Part shown: piece by piece, positions 1-16,100 of the stretch
How positions within the stretch are numbered: position 1 is the first letter of the stretch
Layout of the letters: each line of letters begins with the position of its first letter
DNA from: Halichondria panicea
Lineage: Eukaryota; Porifera; Demospongiae; Suberitida; Halichondriidae
Direction: 5' to 3'
Assembly: GCF_963675165.1 (NCBI RefSeq)
Contig: NC_087390.1
Span: forward strand, 2,494,001-2,558,000
Length of the DNA: 64,000 nt
Notes under the pieces: generated by a model
Told to the model about the DNA's origin: nothing
Database searches by the model: none
What the model saw: the letters and a program-made list of their open reading frames with translations, nothing else
Made by a program: the position numbers and the translations under genes

Positions 1-830
1 TTGCCAGGGGAATGGTAAGATGCAGATTCAGTCTACACTTTTGTGTGTCATTAGGAGTAGATAATCTTATCTACTCCTAATGACAATAACTATTGTTTTA
101 TTGTTACAGATGAGCGAGTACTTACAGAAGGAATGTCGCTTACAATCATTTACGTGCACTGTTGCTAATTGCACGTTTAAGGTCTGTGTAGTCCTGGTTT
201 CTTTCCCCTATTAAATTACTATTCATTTGTATGAATACTATAATTATATGCAATATGGTGTACAGTATCACTGCTAAGCTATACTAACACACGTATACAG
301 GGACATATTGACAGGGACTGTCTAGCATACCCGTGTCACTATGCCACATACATTGGCACACATATAGCCTTCAGTTTAATCTTGTCTAACATCTTCATCT
401 CAGCATACTATCGTAGTTCCAACAGTCATGCACTTGAATCCAACAAAGCAGTAATTTAATTTCGCTAATTTCCTTTATTTCTGCAGGGTAGATCTGTCAT
501 CTACTTCCAAGCAACTCCAGGAACACGAATCCAAGGGCGTGGTGTACGTTTCATTTAAGATGTGTGAGCAAGACTGTTGATGAGCTCAAGAACACCAGTG
601 CCCTACTCGCTCGCTGTGTGCCTCAATCAACCACTAAGAAACTTGCTACTGAGAAGGACAAAGCTTTAAGCCAAGCGGTGGCAGACATAACTGGATGGAA
701 AGTTGAAGCCAGGTGTCTTTCATCTGCAAGAAGTCGCTAATGAAATGGGTGTAACATTGCAAACCGTATCCTACGATGGAAAGTTCGTTCGCCTGAAGTA
801 TTACGATGGAAGGTATGGATTGAAACCTAC
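1..830 (+). pseudogene. Decayed TRAF copy (3' half), truncated at window edge
   Basis: This stretch matches, in inverted orientation, the intact TRAF gene at 19475-22204. Position 1-15 is the end of its zinc-finger exon 5 with the splice donor. Positions 111-182 match exon 6 (MSEYLQKECRLQSFTC against MSEHLQKECRLQSFTC). Positions 487-830 match exon 7, the linker and the start of the MATH domain. The copy is broken: extra bases are inserted near 495 and 548, about 30 bases are lost near 690 in the coiled-coil region, and the similarity stops just after the first MATH strand. No open frame runs through it. More of the copy may lie left of the window. Confidence 0.85.
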
Positions 831-1242
831 ACCGGCATGCATATGTTGGCATGTAGCCTATATAGCGCCTCTGTTCTATATCCTAGGCACTACCCCCCCC
901 CCCACACACACACATACACACGAGTTAGTTATTTACTACTGACTGGCGTGTAACATCTTTGGACTGAGAGGTGGACCTGAGCAGCAGAGGAATAGGTCAG
1001 AGTTAGTGCCAACTGGTCGCAAGTATATAAAAACTGTTTTTGGCCATTCGCTCTGTTAGTGATTCCTTTGGAACCGTGAGTTATCGCTCTGAGTTCTAAG
1101 TTTAACGAAAATAGTTCATTATGATTCCATGGTTTAAATTGTTCTACCGTACTGTTTGTTGTCTATTGTTGTATGCAAGTACACCAGAATTGCTATCTAT
1201 AGTCGTGTACAATGTCGATCATTCCTAAGTCTTCATGTACAG
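831..1242. other. Intergenic, no gene seen
   Basis: No coding exon was recognised here. It contains a C-run followed by a short CA tract (about 892-920) and a TATATAAAA-like string near 1024, neither tied to a convincing start codon. Confidence 0.5.
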
Positions 1243-1565
1243 GAGACTGCAAAGGAGATTTGACAGACCTACACTACTTCGATGGTCTGGCTAACCAGGA
1301 TGAGACTGTACGACTGACTATAGGTATGTTGAAAGATGTGCAAACCACAGCTAGATACTCCCACAGACAATGCAGAGGGGAGAGGGTCGTTGGTGGCATT
1401 GACCCCACCACTGGAGCTGTGCATTCGTTAATAGTCACTCACTTTAATACTATTAAAGTGAGTTTTAACCTGTTGTGCACTATCATAAGTATCGTTTGTA
1501 CCGTGCTGCAGGTGGAAGAGTGTCATTGTGAGCTGGATCGAATGGATCTGAGCCAATTTTGTAAT
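1243..1565 (+). pseudogene. Broken copy of MINDY4-like 3' exons
   Basis: Three exons of the neighbouring MINDY4-like gene are repeated here in the same order. The first (about 1243-1325) encodes DLHYFDGLANQDETVRLTI but carries a 4-base insertion after 'gatttgac' compared with the copy at 2601. The second (about 1366-1437) lacks about 7 bases and its 3' end is scrambled. The third (from about 1513) has a 5-base insertion before the expected stop. The intron between the second and third exon still reads as an uninterrupted 'tcgtttgtaccgtgctgcag', which is the empty site for the element inserted at 2847 in the other copy. Confidence 0.8.
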
Positions 1566-1910
1566 AATTATTGTATAATTTTTTATAACATCATTCAGTA
1601 TTCATGGCTTCCCCAGCAATAATCAATATGGGACAATATATAAAGGCTAGGCCTAGCCTAGCGCCTAGTGCCTGCAGAAAGAATACATGCATCGGGAACA
1701 GCAGAACGAATGTTAGATAGGGCCAAGGGCGTATACATAAAGCATCTCTAAAGGCTGACTTGTGGAGAGCAAAACCGTGGATCTCAATTGGCCGAGCTGT
1801 TAGCCAGATTGAAGCCCCTTTCTCCTGAGAGAGTTCCATGCTTCTTTGAAGATTGTCTGAAACTTTGCTTTTTAAATGATTATGACATCACTTACAAACA
1901 TAGTGACACA

Positions 1911-2160
1911 AATGGGGGGGGAATACATGCATAACGAAGTCGCTGGTTTTCTAATAACAAATGAATTTTGTTTCTTACAGCTACGTTTGAGAGGTCTGAG
2001 TAAACAGAGTGAAATAGGTTTGCTATTGAATGTAGCACATGGGGGGGGGGGAATACATGCATAACGAAGTCGCTGGTTTTCTAATAACAAATGAATTTTG
2101 TTTCTTACAGCTACGTTTGAGAGGTCTGAGTAAACAGGGTGAAATAGGTTTGCTATCATT
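1911..2160 (+). repeat. 130-bp tandem duplication of a MINDY4 exon
   Basis: A G-run, about 60 bases of intron and the beginning of the MINDY4-like exon occur twice, offset by 130 bases (first copy from about 1914, second from about 2041). Over more than 110 aligned bases I see one substitution (cagagt against cagggt) plus a change in G-run length. The first copy of the exon breaks off after 'tttgctat' and lacks the rest of the exon and its donor, so only the second copy can be spliced normally. Confidence 0.85.
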
Positions 2161-3996
2161 ATTTGAGCATTACCAGTCTTGTAAGGTATAGGGGAAGGTA
2201 TTTAGGGTGTAGCTATGCACTCATTTACCACACCTGTACACACGGATGGGTACACCCATCACACCCACCCTCCCCCCACAGGTTGGGAGTAATTACAAGG
2301 ACCCGGCTGTCTATCCTATATGGGTGATCTGCAGCGAGAGCCACTTCTCAGTGCTGTTCTCTCATGAGAGATTGCTCCTTGAGAATCCGTAAGTTAAGTG
2401 CTAAAAGTCTCTCTGTACAACTTTTCTATTCATGGTAAAAGCTATTGAGATGTATATACTTGTATAGAAGAAATTGAAAAAATGAGAGAAGACTTACTTT
2501 GCTATTCAAAATAATTATGTGCATTATTCATTTTACGGTGCTATTGTTATGCCGGAAATGCTATTATGGCTCAGCCTATAATTCTTCCATATCAATGCAG
2601 ACTGCAAAAGAGATTTGACCTACACTACTTCGATGGTTTGGCTAACCAGGACGAGGTCATACGACTGACTATAGGTATACGTTGAGAGATGTGCAAACCT
2701 CAGCTAATGTAATAGTTCCTCTCACAGACAATGCAGAGGGAAGAGAGTCGTTGGTGGAGGATGGATTGACCCCACCATTGGAGCTCTGCATTCGGACTAA
2801 GTGAGTTTTAAACTTGTTGTGTACTATCGTAAGTATCGTTTGTACTTAGCCTCGATCCCAGGCCGAGTTTTCGCTTTTATAACGGTTAGGCGAACAACTG
2901 GGCCTGGTACTAGTTGTCTGCGCATGCGTCAGTCGTTCGTCAGATTCTGACGAATGGATATTCTCGTTCACTTTCGTGACATTTATATTCGTGTACTATC
3001 GTGTACTAGAAGTCAGTTCCCGTTTTATCATTATTGGAATCGATTGGAATGGCTCTTAGCTGAAGCTTCTCTCTTCTCTGAAGCTTATTCTGAAGACTGA
3101 ACAACAAGGGAAGAGGTATAAAGCTTTGTCAAGCTTGTTAAGGTCAGATATTTTTGTGTGGGCCCTATGGATGGCTATGCTATCAAGTCTTGTTCATGTT
3201 TGGCAAGATCTACCGGTACGTATAGTTTCATCATTAATATGGTGGATCAAGTGAAGAGTGTGAGCTAGAGAACTTGGTGCTGCCATCATCAGCTCGTCGA
3301 CAATGACACTATAACCGAGAAATTTAATATGTATAGATCTACACGTATTTAAAATGTCTACTTCTCTGTACAGGAGCAATGGCTAATATCCAGCTATCCC
3401 AACAGTGCTCCTCTTGGCTATACTAACGGACGAGACTGGACAGTTTGAGGTAAGGGTTTAACCGTCTTTGGTTTCTTTTAATATTGTCCTATACTCACAG
3501 GACTGGAGTATGACCTGCTCATTCGAGCGTTGCTGGGTAGCTCAGAGACATCAAGAGAATCTACGTTTTCTCAAGCAATGAGTTACGAGTTGGGGCCTAG
3601 AATCAGAGAAGTCCAGCAGCCTGCTAAATCTTTTTGAAACGTAATTTGAAGGCATTCAATCATCTTGAAGTTGCCCTGGGTCACTGTAATTGTGCTGCAG
3701 CACAACTGGCAACTCCACAGGCCTTTGTGAAGCAGCTCCCTATGTGCATCTTTTGTGTACTCACTCTGTGCATTTTCTGTGTACAAATTTCTATTATTGA
3801 TTTATTAAATATTTTTGCCGACCACAAATATACAATGAAAATTTGACGCATGCGCAGACAACTAGTACCAGGCCCAGTTGTTCGCCTAACCGTTATAAAA
3901 GCGAAAACTCGGCCTGGGATCGAGGCTACGTTTGTACTGTGCTGCAGGTGGAAGAGTGTCACTGTGAGCTGGAATGGATCTGAACCAATTTTGTAG
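2111..3996 (+). CDS. MINDY4-like deubiquitinase, 3' exons only
   Basis: Five exons join in frame: 2111-2185, 2282-2388, 2601-2674, 2728-2800 and 3948-3996 (125 codons plus stop). They encode the C-terminal part of the MINDY/FAM188 family, which removes Lys48-linked ubiquitin chains. Recognisable blocks are GEIGLLSLFEHY, PIWVICSESHFSVLFS (containing the family's catalytic His), FDLHYFDGLANQDE and LTPPLELCIRTKW, ending in SWNGSEPIL and a stop, very close to the end of vertebrate MINDY4. The N-terminal part with the catalytic Cys was not found upstream; that space holds broken partial duplications. Either the 5' exons lie left of the window, or this is a stranded 3' fragment. A 1.08-kb transposon sits in the last intron. 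Confidence 0.75.
2847..3928. mobile_element. 1082-bp non-autonomous DNA transposon, TAGCC family
   Basis: The ends are inverted repeats of roughly 80 bases beginning TAGCCTCGATCCCAGGCCG and ending in its reverse complement. A 10-base direct repeat CGTTTGTACT flanks it on both sides (2837-2846 and 3929-3938). The homologous intron at about 1495-1512 lacks the element and has one copy of the target, so the insertion boundaries are visible directly. No transposase-like frame is seen inside. The 9-10 bp target size in this family fits Mutator-like elements, but the superfamily is inferred. Confidence 0.9.
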
Positions 3997-4089
3997 TTAA
4001 TATGTTTTTGCTAGTTTGTATAATTCATGCATAATTATGATAATGTGTGTGTGCAGTATACCGGTAACTAGTATAGTATACAGTTGTAC

Positions 4090-4155
4090 TAGCCTCCTTC
4101 ACCGCCCCAGGCCGCACTTCCCTATATCGGGAAGTGCGGCCTGGGATCGAGGCTA
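4090..4155. mobile_element. 66-bp palindromic TAGCC-family mini-element
   Basis: It starts TAGCCTCC, ends GATCGAGGCTA, and its two halves pair almost completely around a short centre (GCCGCACTTCCC against GGGAAGTGCGGC). Flanks CAGTTGTAC (4081-4089) and AAGTTGTAC (4156-4164) match at 8 of 9 bases, consistent with a slightly decayed 9-bp target duplication. It shares its ends with the elements at 2847 and 58801. Confidence 0.75.
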
Positions 4156-4305
4156 AAGTTGTACTAGACTATTCATGATCGAGTCACGAGTCTATGACAT
4201 CATTCCAATTATAGACACTTGTACAAGTACATGTGGTATAAAAGGTGGACACGTACTTGGGCCTGCAGAAAAAATAGACCAATCTTAGCCTATAAACAAA
4301 AACTG

Positions 4306-8268
<3,963 letters not shown>

Positions 8269-8548
8269 GTAAGGCTTCATTTATACACCCATGTATGTCA
8301 AATTAATTATTTCATAGGGAAATGTCTGGTAGTAAACGCACAAGATACAAGAACATATCTTTGAAGATACATGCAAGATAATTGAAGTCACCATGCAGAT
8401 CACCAAAAGACTATGTCTATAATTATATGCAATAATTATATAATTATAACATCATTATCATTTATGTATTTGAATTTTGCAATGTGCAGTGCCTTTATTT
8501 TTTATGAATCATGCAAAACTACAAAAACTGAATGTTCAGATAATCTAC

Positions 8549-10108
8549 CTATCTACTATTGTTCATGGTGACCACAGTCGTGTAGAGGGGCTTGTTGAGG
8601 GAGTAAGTGTCCACCACCACACAACGAAACAGTCGGTCATACTGAGTGCGACCCTTGTCCAATTGGAAGAAGAAAATGACCAACGGAATCACCAGACTCA
8701 CTGTACTCTTGAAGAGAGAGCGTCCCATACACCTGTATAATGTGTGGGTGGAAGGGGGATATTGTAAAAAATTTCATAAGTTGATATATATAGCCTTGAT
8801 CAAAATTTAATACAGCATGCAACTTGAAATTACAGGAAATTACTATTGCACTCACAATGGGAATGAGATGTTTCCAGCAGGCTCTACCTTGATAGAATAA
8901 CCGGGGAAGGTCCGAGTGAGGGAGGGGGGAGTGGCACATCGCCACACCCTTAGTCCCATCAGCCACTTTCCAGGGGTACACTTGACGACACACAGAAGCA
9001 GTGCCTGAGGGCAGAAGTCAAGAGAGAAAAAATTAAGAAGTGGTTTCTATGAGTGGCTAGGACTGCCTACGAGGGACATGTACAAGCTCGTAGTGGCCAG
9101 GTAGTACCCATGTCCCAAATAAACAATTGTGTAATACAACCCCATAAAAGACCAATGGGCAAAACCTATTGTAAAAACATAACAGTGTCTACTGACGTAC
9201 CTCTAATGAGATGTGGATAGCTCTGTGTAATAGAGTCGAGTACAGGAACAGTAAGAGAGTGTCCCTAGCATCAGTCAGATCCTCAAGAGTCATGTCGTCC
9301 CACATGTCCGGACCCTCGAAAATCAACTCGGGTACTCTATGTGTGTGTGGGGGGGAAACTCTAAATTAGTGATCGAATAATAATAGTCCGACATAGAGCT
9401 CAAGTACACATGTCGTATATAACAGCACTTTGCTACACATGTACCTAATGCTATGTGAAGCCTAAGTATATTACACTTGACAATGTACAATTTAATATGA
9501 TAGAGACCTGCTTATACCTGTAGTCCACATCAGGCAGGTAGAATCGGAGCAACAGTCCCACCAACAGAGTGTCTATCAGCTCAGCTACGCCACGCCTCCA
9601 CAGGGGAGCAATACAGCTCTCATAGCCTACATTGTAAAGGAAAGTGGATGATGAAAAAGACAGGAATGCAATTTCAGATTTATGTGAAAAGAGATGTACC
9701 TGAAATAACTCTAGTGCGTATTCCAGGTGTAATCTGAGGCCTAACAAATGGGTTCATTCCAATGTTCATATTCAACGGAGGGGGAGCCATTGATGGTGGT
9801 TGCTGTCCAGTTCCGGTACCAGGAGCCCCATTCAAATGTTGATTGAATGATTGGTGATGTACGCTGTTCCAAAATGAGTACTGTTGCCACCACAGATTCC
9901 AATACAGCCAGTTCACAACATCAAACTGATTGCCTGTATTTTAGTAAATATTTGTGTGCATTCTTATGATACTTTGTTTACCATTAATAGATTTCTCATT
10001 CTCATATCTCGATCCACTCACAGAGGCCCCACCTAGACCCTCTCCACTAGCACTGCTTCTATCTTTAGTAGTCTTTGTGTCCATTTCCCTGTCCATTGTT
10101 ACAGACAT
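8549..10108 (-). CDS. FAM8A1: FAM8A1-like RDD-domain membrane protein
   Basis: Six exons on the minus strand: 9982-10108, 9700-9933, 9518-9626, 9201-9336, 8856-9004 and 8549-8732. They total 939 bases, a clean 312-residue frame, shorter than the human protein. The N-terminus is low-complexity, followed by a Trp/Tyr-rich segment (VNWLYWNLWWQQYSF). The RDD membrane domain starts at APLWRRGVAELIDTLLVG, continues through TPGKWLMGLRVWRC and ends in a hydrophobic segment (STVSLVIPLVIFFFQ) with DKGRTQYDRLF. In vertebrates FAM8A1 is an ER membrane cofactor of the HRD1 ubiquitin ligase in ER-associated degradation. Its start codon lies only 83 bases from the divergent TTLL4 start. Confidence 0.88.
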
Positions 10109-10191
10109 ATCTGGTAATGATCATCAATTCACTTCAGGGTCGCTGGACTTATAAGTAATTTATTAGTACTTGTTAGCAGCTTGTCAATTAC
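10109..10191. promoter_or_regulatory. Probable bidirectional promoter, FAM8A1 / TTLL4
   Basis: Only 83 bases separate the start codons of two divergent, multi-exon, conserved genes. Both transcripts must start here or in unrecognised 5' exons inside the other gene. No TATA-like string is evident. Confidence 0.5.
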
Positions 10192-13100
10192 ATGATCACC
10201 ATGGTTACGCTGTTTCAAGTAACAAGCAGAGAACAAGAAGAACAAGCTCATGCAGCCGAGTTTGAGCTAATAGTGGCGATGTTCAGTGATCACTACATCA
10301 GACAACGGGCTGCAAGCTACAGAGGCTCTAAGAGGGACCCTCCTACACATGCAGAAAGTACCCTATCCCCACCTGGTTCAGCAGCAGCAGCAGGCCTTGG
10401 TTGCAAGTCAAAGATTACACTCTCTCAAAAACAGCAATTATTTATACCTCCAAACGTCAAGAGCCATTTGAACTCCAGACGATGCTCGAATGCCGCTGGT
10501 GCACAGAAGATTAATCCAAGGCAACCTCCATCAAGTCAACAGAGACACAGTGTACCTACGGTAATGATGAGCACTAGACTGCCTGTTGTGTACAGTCCAC
10601 GTCATTCCCTCTCCACTGGATCACGTACGAAAAAAAGTTCTTCAAGTCCATCAAAACCCAACTCTTCAAGTCGACCAAGTTCATTGAAACCTAACTCTTC
10701 AAAACAATTTCCCTTTGTTTTGCACAGAGATAGTTACGATGTTGATCATAGTCCCAGAATGTCTCTATCTCCTAAAAAGCGCTCAGCAGATAGTAAGTGC
10801 CATACTTCTGGTGCCAGCTCTACAAGCACAGACTCCGTTAGAGCACAGTCAATCCACTCCTATCTGTACGATTCTGCACGACCAGGTATGTAATGTCCAT
10901 CGGTCAATTTCTTGTTAATTATTGGTCTAAATGAAGCTACATTAATTTTACGTAAATATGAATAATCATCGTTCGCATATGCATGATGCACTCTGCACCT
11001 TCCATATCACTACACTCCCATTGCCTTCTTTCAGCTGGCCTGTACTGTACACTCTTACTAGTAGTAGAGCATAATCGGTGCATGGAGTTTCTACTGGCAG
11101 AATTACACATTAATAAAGAAGGCAATGGTATCCATAGAATACCCCCTTTGTTTGTCATTCAGGTCCCCGGAGGAGAGTGTCACAGGGAGCATCCATATCC
11201 ACTAGTAGCCGTTCGTCCAGCTGCTCCAGTAAGGGTCGTAGGGAGCCGTGGAGGAAGATGTCGCACACCTTCTGTATGGGAGAGGGTCTCATGCTGGAAG
11301 GTATGTGAATGTATATATGTGACAGGCTCTGGGAAAACCAGACTATTGGAGCAGACTAAAATTTTGGTGATTAATGTACCAAGTGATAGAGCAGAGCATT
11401 GCCTACACAATGATATGCTTAGTGTTCACATACCTAGTTTCATACCCAAGTCATGCGCGTTGGAAACTCGAAGCCGTAAAATGTAGTATCGAGAAAAACG
11501 GCTCTCAAAGATTGCTTAATTAGGAAAAATAAGGTAATAGCGAAAGTTTGGACGAAGCGTTTCGATGGAAAGAGTTGGATTTAGAGCATCAGATTTTACA
11601 GAGAGGTAGTAGAAGGACTGTAGATACTTATACATCAATAACATTTTATTTGAGATTTTATAGTGTAGGCATAAATTTAGCTGTAGCTCAATACTAAATT
11701 CTGCTCCAATAATCTGGTTTTCCCAGAGCCTGTCACATATTATTATGCTCAAATTCCCAATAATTATTATGCCTTGCGATGGGCCAATTTAGACGCCTCA
11801 ATTGTTATGACTATTCTAAATTATGTACGCAGATTGAATAAGCAAAACTTATCTCTCAGAGTTTGTAGAATGTGATTATTACAGAGATATTTTCACCTCT
11901 TCAGATGACGACACGTGCAGCTATAGTGGTATAGGCTCGGTGGAGGACAGTGAGAGCTACATGGACAGCTGTAGCAGGGACTATACTGAAGCTGACCTCG
12001 ACGACGACCTCACCGACCTTGACAACAGCGATAACGAGACGCCATTCAACGTCTCAAGTCACCAAAGTCATGATACACTCACCTTGGTACAATCTGTGAG
12101 TGGGGAGTCTGACATGGAACCATCAAAGGGGAAGAATCAAGCAGCGCCAGTCAATTATGCCAGTGACGAGTTGGTGGCTGAGGTTGAGCGGAGAAGAAAG
12201 AAAGATTTTGGGCAAACAGAATCGACTGAATCTCTCCGCAAACAATATCGAATCACCTCCTTGCTCATTAGTCCTACCAAGAAGACAAGTATTGGACCTC
12301 CTTTAGTTGAAGTGGAAGAGCCATTGGAATCGAAACCTATCAGCACAGATTCCCTAGAACAATTACCAAACAATTCAGGGCCTCTGAGTGAAACCACCCC
12401 AACCACACTGACCTGTGATGATGGAGAAATGGACCGTCATTGCACTCCTACTTCCTCACCTTTGACCCCCAGCATGTTCCCAGACCACCTCCCCCATACA
12501 ATACATTTTCCACTACAAGACGAGCCGTGTGAGTACACTATAGTTATGCATATTGTATGTGGCGTACATTAGTTTGTCGTTCATACTGTAACTATTCCAT
12601 TGATAAAATTCTATTAACCCCTGCAGACACCCCCCTGCCGAAGGAATCCCGTGCCCTGCTCAAATGGAAGGTGTGCAGCCTCACTCCCAACATCGTCAAG
12701 AAATGCATTTCCAGAGTGGGATTCACCAAGATTACCAGTGAGTACCGCAGCACGCATCTCCTTTTAAATTAGTTTGCAGTTTTAGGTTGCAGAATGAATC
12801 TCTTTTAGTGCTGCAGTATGCATTTCCTATTAGTGCCGCAGCATGCATATCCGTTAGTGTCCATGGGTAACGATTGTGCGTACAGACTGATATATGTGTT
12901 GATACTTTTGCACAGAGGGTTCAGCATGGTTAGGCTACTGGGGCAAGCACATGAAGGTGGAGTCCTTTCGGCACCTCAGAGAATATCAAAAGGTAAATAT
13001 ATAATTATGAATGCATGTCTGTCTTTCACAATAATTCTTACAAAAACACCCAGTTCAACCACTTCCCTGGGACGTTTGAGATTGGCCGCAAGGATCGACT

Positions 13101-16100
13101 CTGGCGGAATCTCTCTCGTCTCCAAGCGAGGGTGGGCAAGAGAGATCTTGACTTTGTACCACATACCTACGTCCTCCCTCAAGACACAAAGTTGCTCAAG
13201 AAAGTATGGAACGAGAGTGCCAAACAGAAGTGGATACTCAAACCAGTAAGAGTCATATGAATGTTGTGCATGGGAGGGCTATCAGTGCATGTACACAAGT
13301 TACAGAGGATGATTTAAACTTTTGACTAGCAATCAATGTGTACTATATGTATATACGGGTAATACAGTCATAGTCAACTGCCTTTGTTATTCTGTTTGTG
13401 TAATTTAGGTGCATACGTACATGTATACAGTCAAGCGTTAACTCTTGATACAGTTTATGGTTACCATAGCCGCAAATTAAGTTTTCTCTGAACATTCCCC
13501 ACAACTTTACTGAAACCTTCCTTCATGGAACTTGACCGACCTCAAAGCCTCTAAAGACAAGTTTCCCTTGTAAAGTGGCCAGCTAGTTCTGAGTAACATT
13601 TGTTATGATTTCCCCTATGCAGCCTGCAGCTGCTCGCGGTATCGGTATTCGAGTGGTCAGTCATTGGGGACAAATACCAAAGAGAAGACCGGTAGTGGTG
13701 CAAAGGTGAGCCCTTACCAAACTCAATAAGATTACAACAGGTACAGGTGTACCTGTGAAATTGTAGTACACATACAAATCTACGTACATGTACATTCTAG
13801 CTGTACTTCGGTGAGAGTGTGCATACATGCAAGAGGCATGCTCTCTCGTAGTTGATGTTCCAAAAACCACCTCACATACTTCTTCATACTTTCCAGATAC
13901 TTATCAGACCCATACCTGATCAATGGCAGCAAGTTTGACCTGAGAATATACGTGTACGTCTCGTGCTATGATCCTCTCAAGATCTACGTGTTCAAAGAGG
14001 GACTGGCTCGGTTTGCCACGTGCAAGTACTCCTCCGCCATGAAGCACCTCTCAAACAGATTCATGCATCTCACCAACTACAGGTATGATTATAGTTTAAG
14101 GTCGCCATAATTCCCAGTTGCCTTTCAACCATTATTACCATTACATCAGGGAATTATTTTATGCTGAGCTCATAAAACTTAATTATTGCTACAACAAAAT
14201 TTAGCTCTAGCTAGCGCATGAATATTAAATGGGATCTATTATTATAGGTTGCTCTATTAAAATTCTTTGGTTGGTTGGTTCACAGATTTACGCCTGTTTA
14301 CAATTCGCTTTTTCCTGTCTATGTCTCCCTCCAGCATCAACAAACAGAATAGTGAGTTCACACCCAACACTGATGAGACAGTCTGCCAGGGTCACAAGTG
14401 GGGGCTCCTAGCTCTGTGGCGCTACATGAAGACAGAACTCGGAGTGGACACGGACAGTGTGTGGCAGTCCATCACTGAGCTGGTCGTTAAAACCATCATC
14501 TGGTGAGAAGCAACTGCAATGTTCTATTGAGATAACCAAGCTATTATAATAGTATGGTTAAGAGTGCAATATGGGATTAATAGCACGAGTAACAAGCAAT
14601 GGCAATTAAGGCTTCTAATTGCTTGTTTATGAGTGCAACCTTGCCAGTGCTTGTTATGAGTGCATTATTGCACACAACGTTTATTATGCCGCGTCCGAAA
14701 ATTAAAGCTGCAGAGAACTGTATCACAAATTATGATTAGTATGAAAATAATACGTTGTATTGACAGCATGCAATTACTGGTAATAGGGGATTAATTGCTG
14801 TACACTCTCCAGTCACTAATAGGACATCATACGATTATAATAATTATTGTAATTATACTGGCCTGCATTGCATGTATTTTACCGTAAGATAATTTATAAG
14901 GATTTCAGAAAATGCGGGAAGAATAAAACATGTGATTTCAGTACTAGCTCGACCTACATGTACTGAACATGTAAAATTAATTATGCATGTACAACGGGAA
15001 AAAAGACGTTGATTCTGAATATATCTACATGTACATGTACATGTAGCTTTTGTCTCTCCATTGCATGACGGATTTGTAATTACACTATACATGTACGTAT
15101 AAGGTTGCTTGGTAGCAAATGTATCTTTAATGGAGTGTTGCAATGCACACGCACTCACATGCACTCACACGCACTCACATACACACACAGTTCTGAGCCT
15201 TCTGTGGTCTCTAATGTAAAGGCCAATGTCAGGACCCCATACAGCGTCCACGAGTTGTTTGGTTTCGACGTCATGTTAGATCGCCGCCTGAAGCCATGGA
15301 TATTGGAGGTGAACATCTCACCCAGTCTACACTCTCAGTCTCAACTGGACGTCAACATCAAGGGTCAGCTGGTGAGGGATCTATTCAACATCACTGGCTT
15401 CACCCTGCCTACCAGAGAGCAGCTCACTGGAGAGTAAGTACATGTACAGCTGCATTGACCAATTATTCACCCCCAATATACTGGAGTGGTGTATAGTAAT
15501 TTTGCTTGAAAGTGATTGTCATGGTGTCTAAATGCTCTTGTAGGCAGTCGTCGGTCCGCTACAACCTTACAACAGAGGAGAGAGCAAAGGTAGGCATATG
15601 CTGTCACAGTGATGACTTAGTCATAATTGTTTGTGTGGTACAAAGTGTAGTAAACATGTTGACGCACATGTACGTAGGGCTGCATGATAAACAATGGGTC
15701 TTTGAACCCTCTTAATTAAACTCTCTGTGAACCAAATGCAGATTCATAATTGTGGTGTCATAAATTTAATTAGACCTTGTTTGATTACACAGCACTCTGC
15801 GTTTATTCAACGAGGCCTTCAAATGGTGAGTACATGTATAAAATCTAATTGTGCTGCACAAAATGCTAGCAGTAATTCATTGACTTCTGCCCCCTCATTT
15901 GGAATTGTTTGTTTACTCGCAACAACCCTCCCCCCCCAGGACGTTTCATACAATTATTGTGTTTACATGCCTATAACATTCCAGACGACTGCATGCATGC
16001 CACGAAACAATACAATTTCGCTCTGTGTACAGGTTGATAGGTCTAAGGTGGTCGACTCTCTGACAGCTGATGACCTCCACGTGATAATGCAAGCTGAAGA

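Noticed and set aside
8477-8740. 87-codon plus-strand frame as a last exon of the TRAF-death gene
   Set aside because: The splice phase from 8268 would fit an acceptor at 8489, but the frame is mostly antisense to the last FAM8A1 exon and resembles nothing. It was not included in the model.
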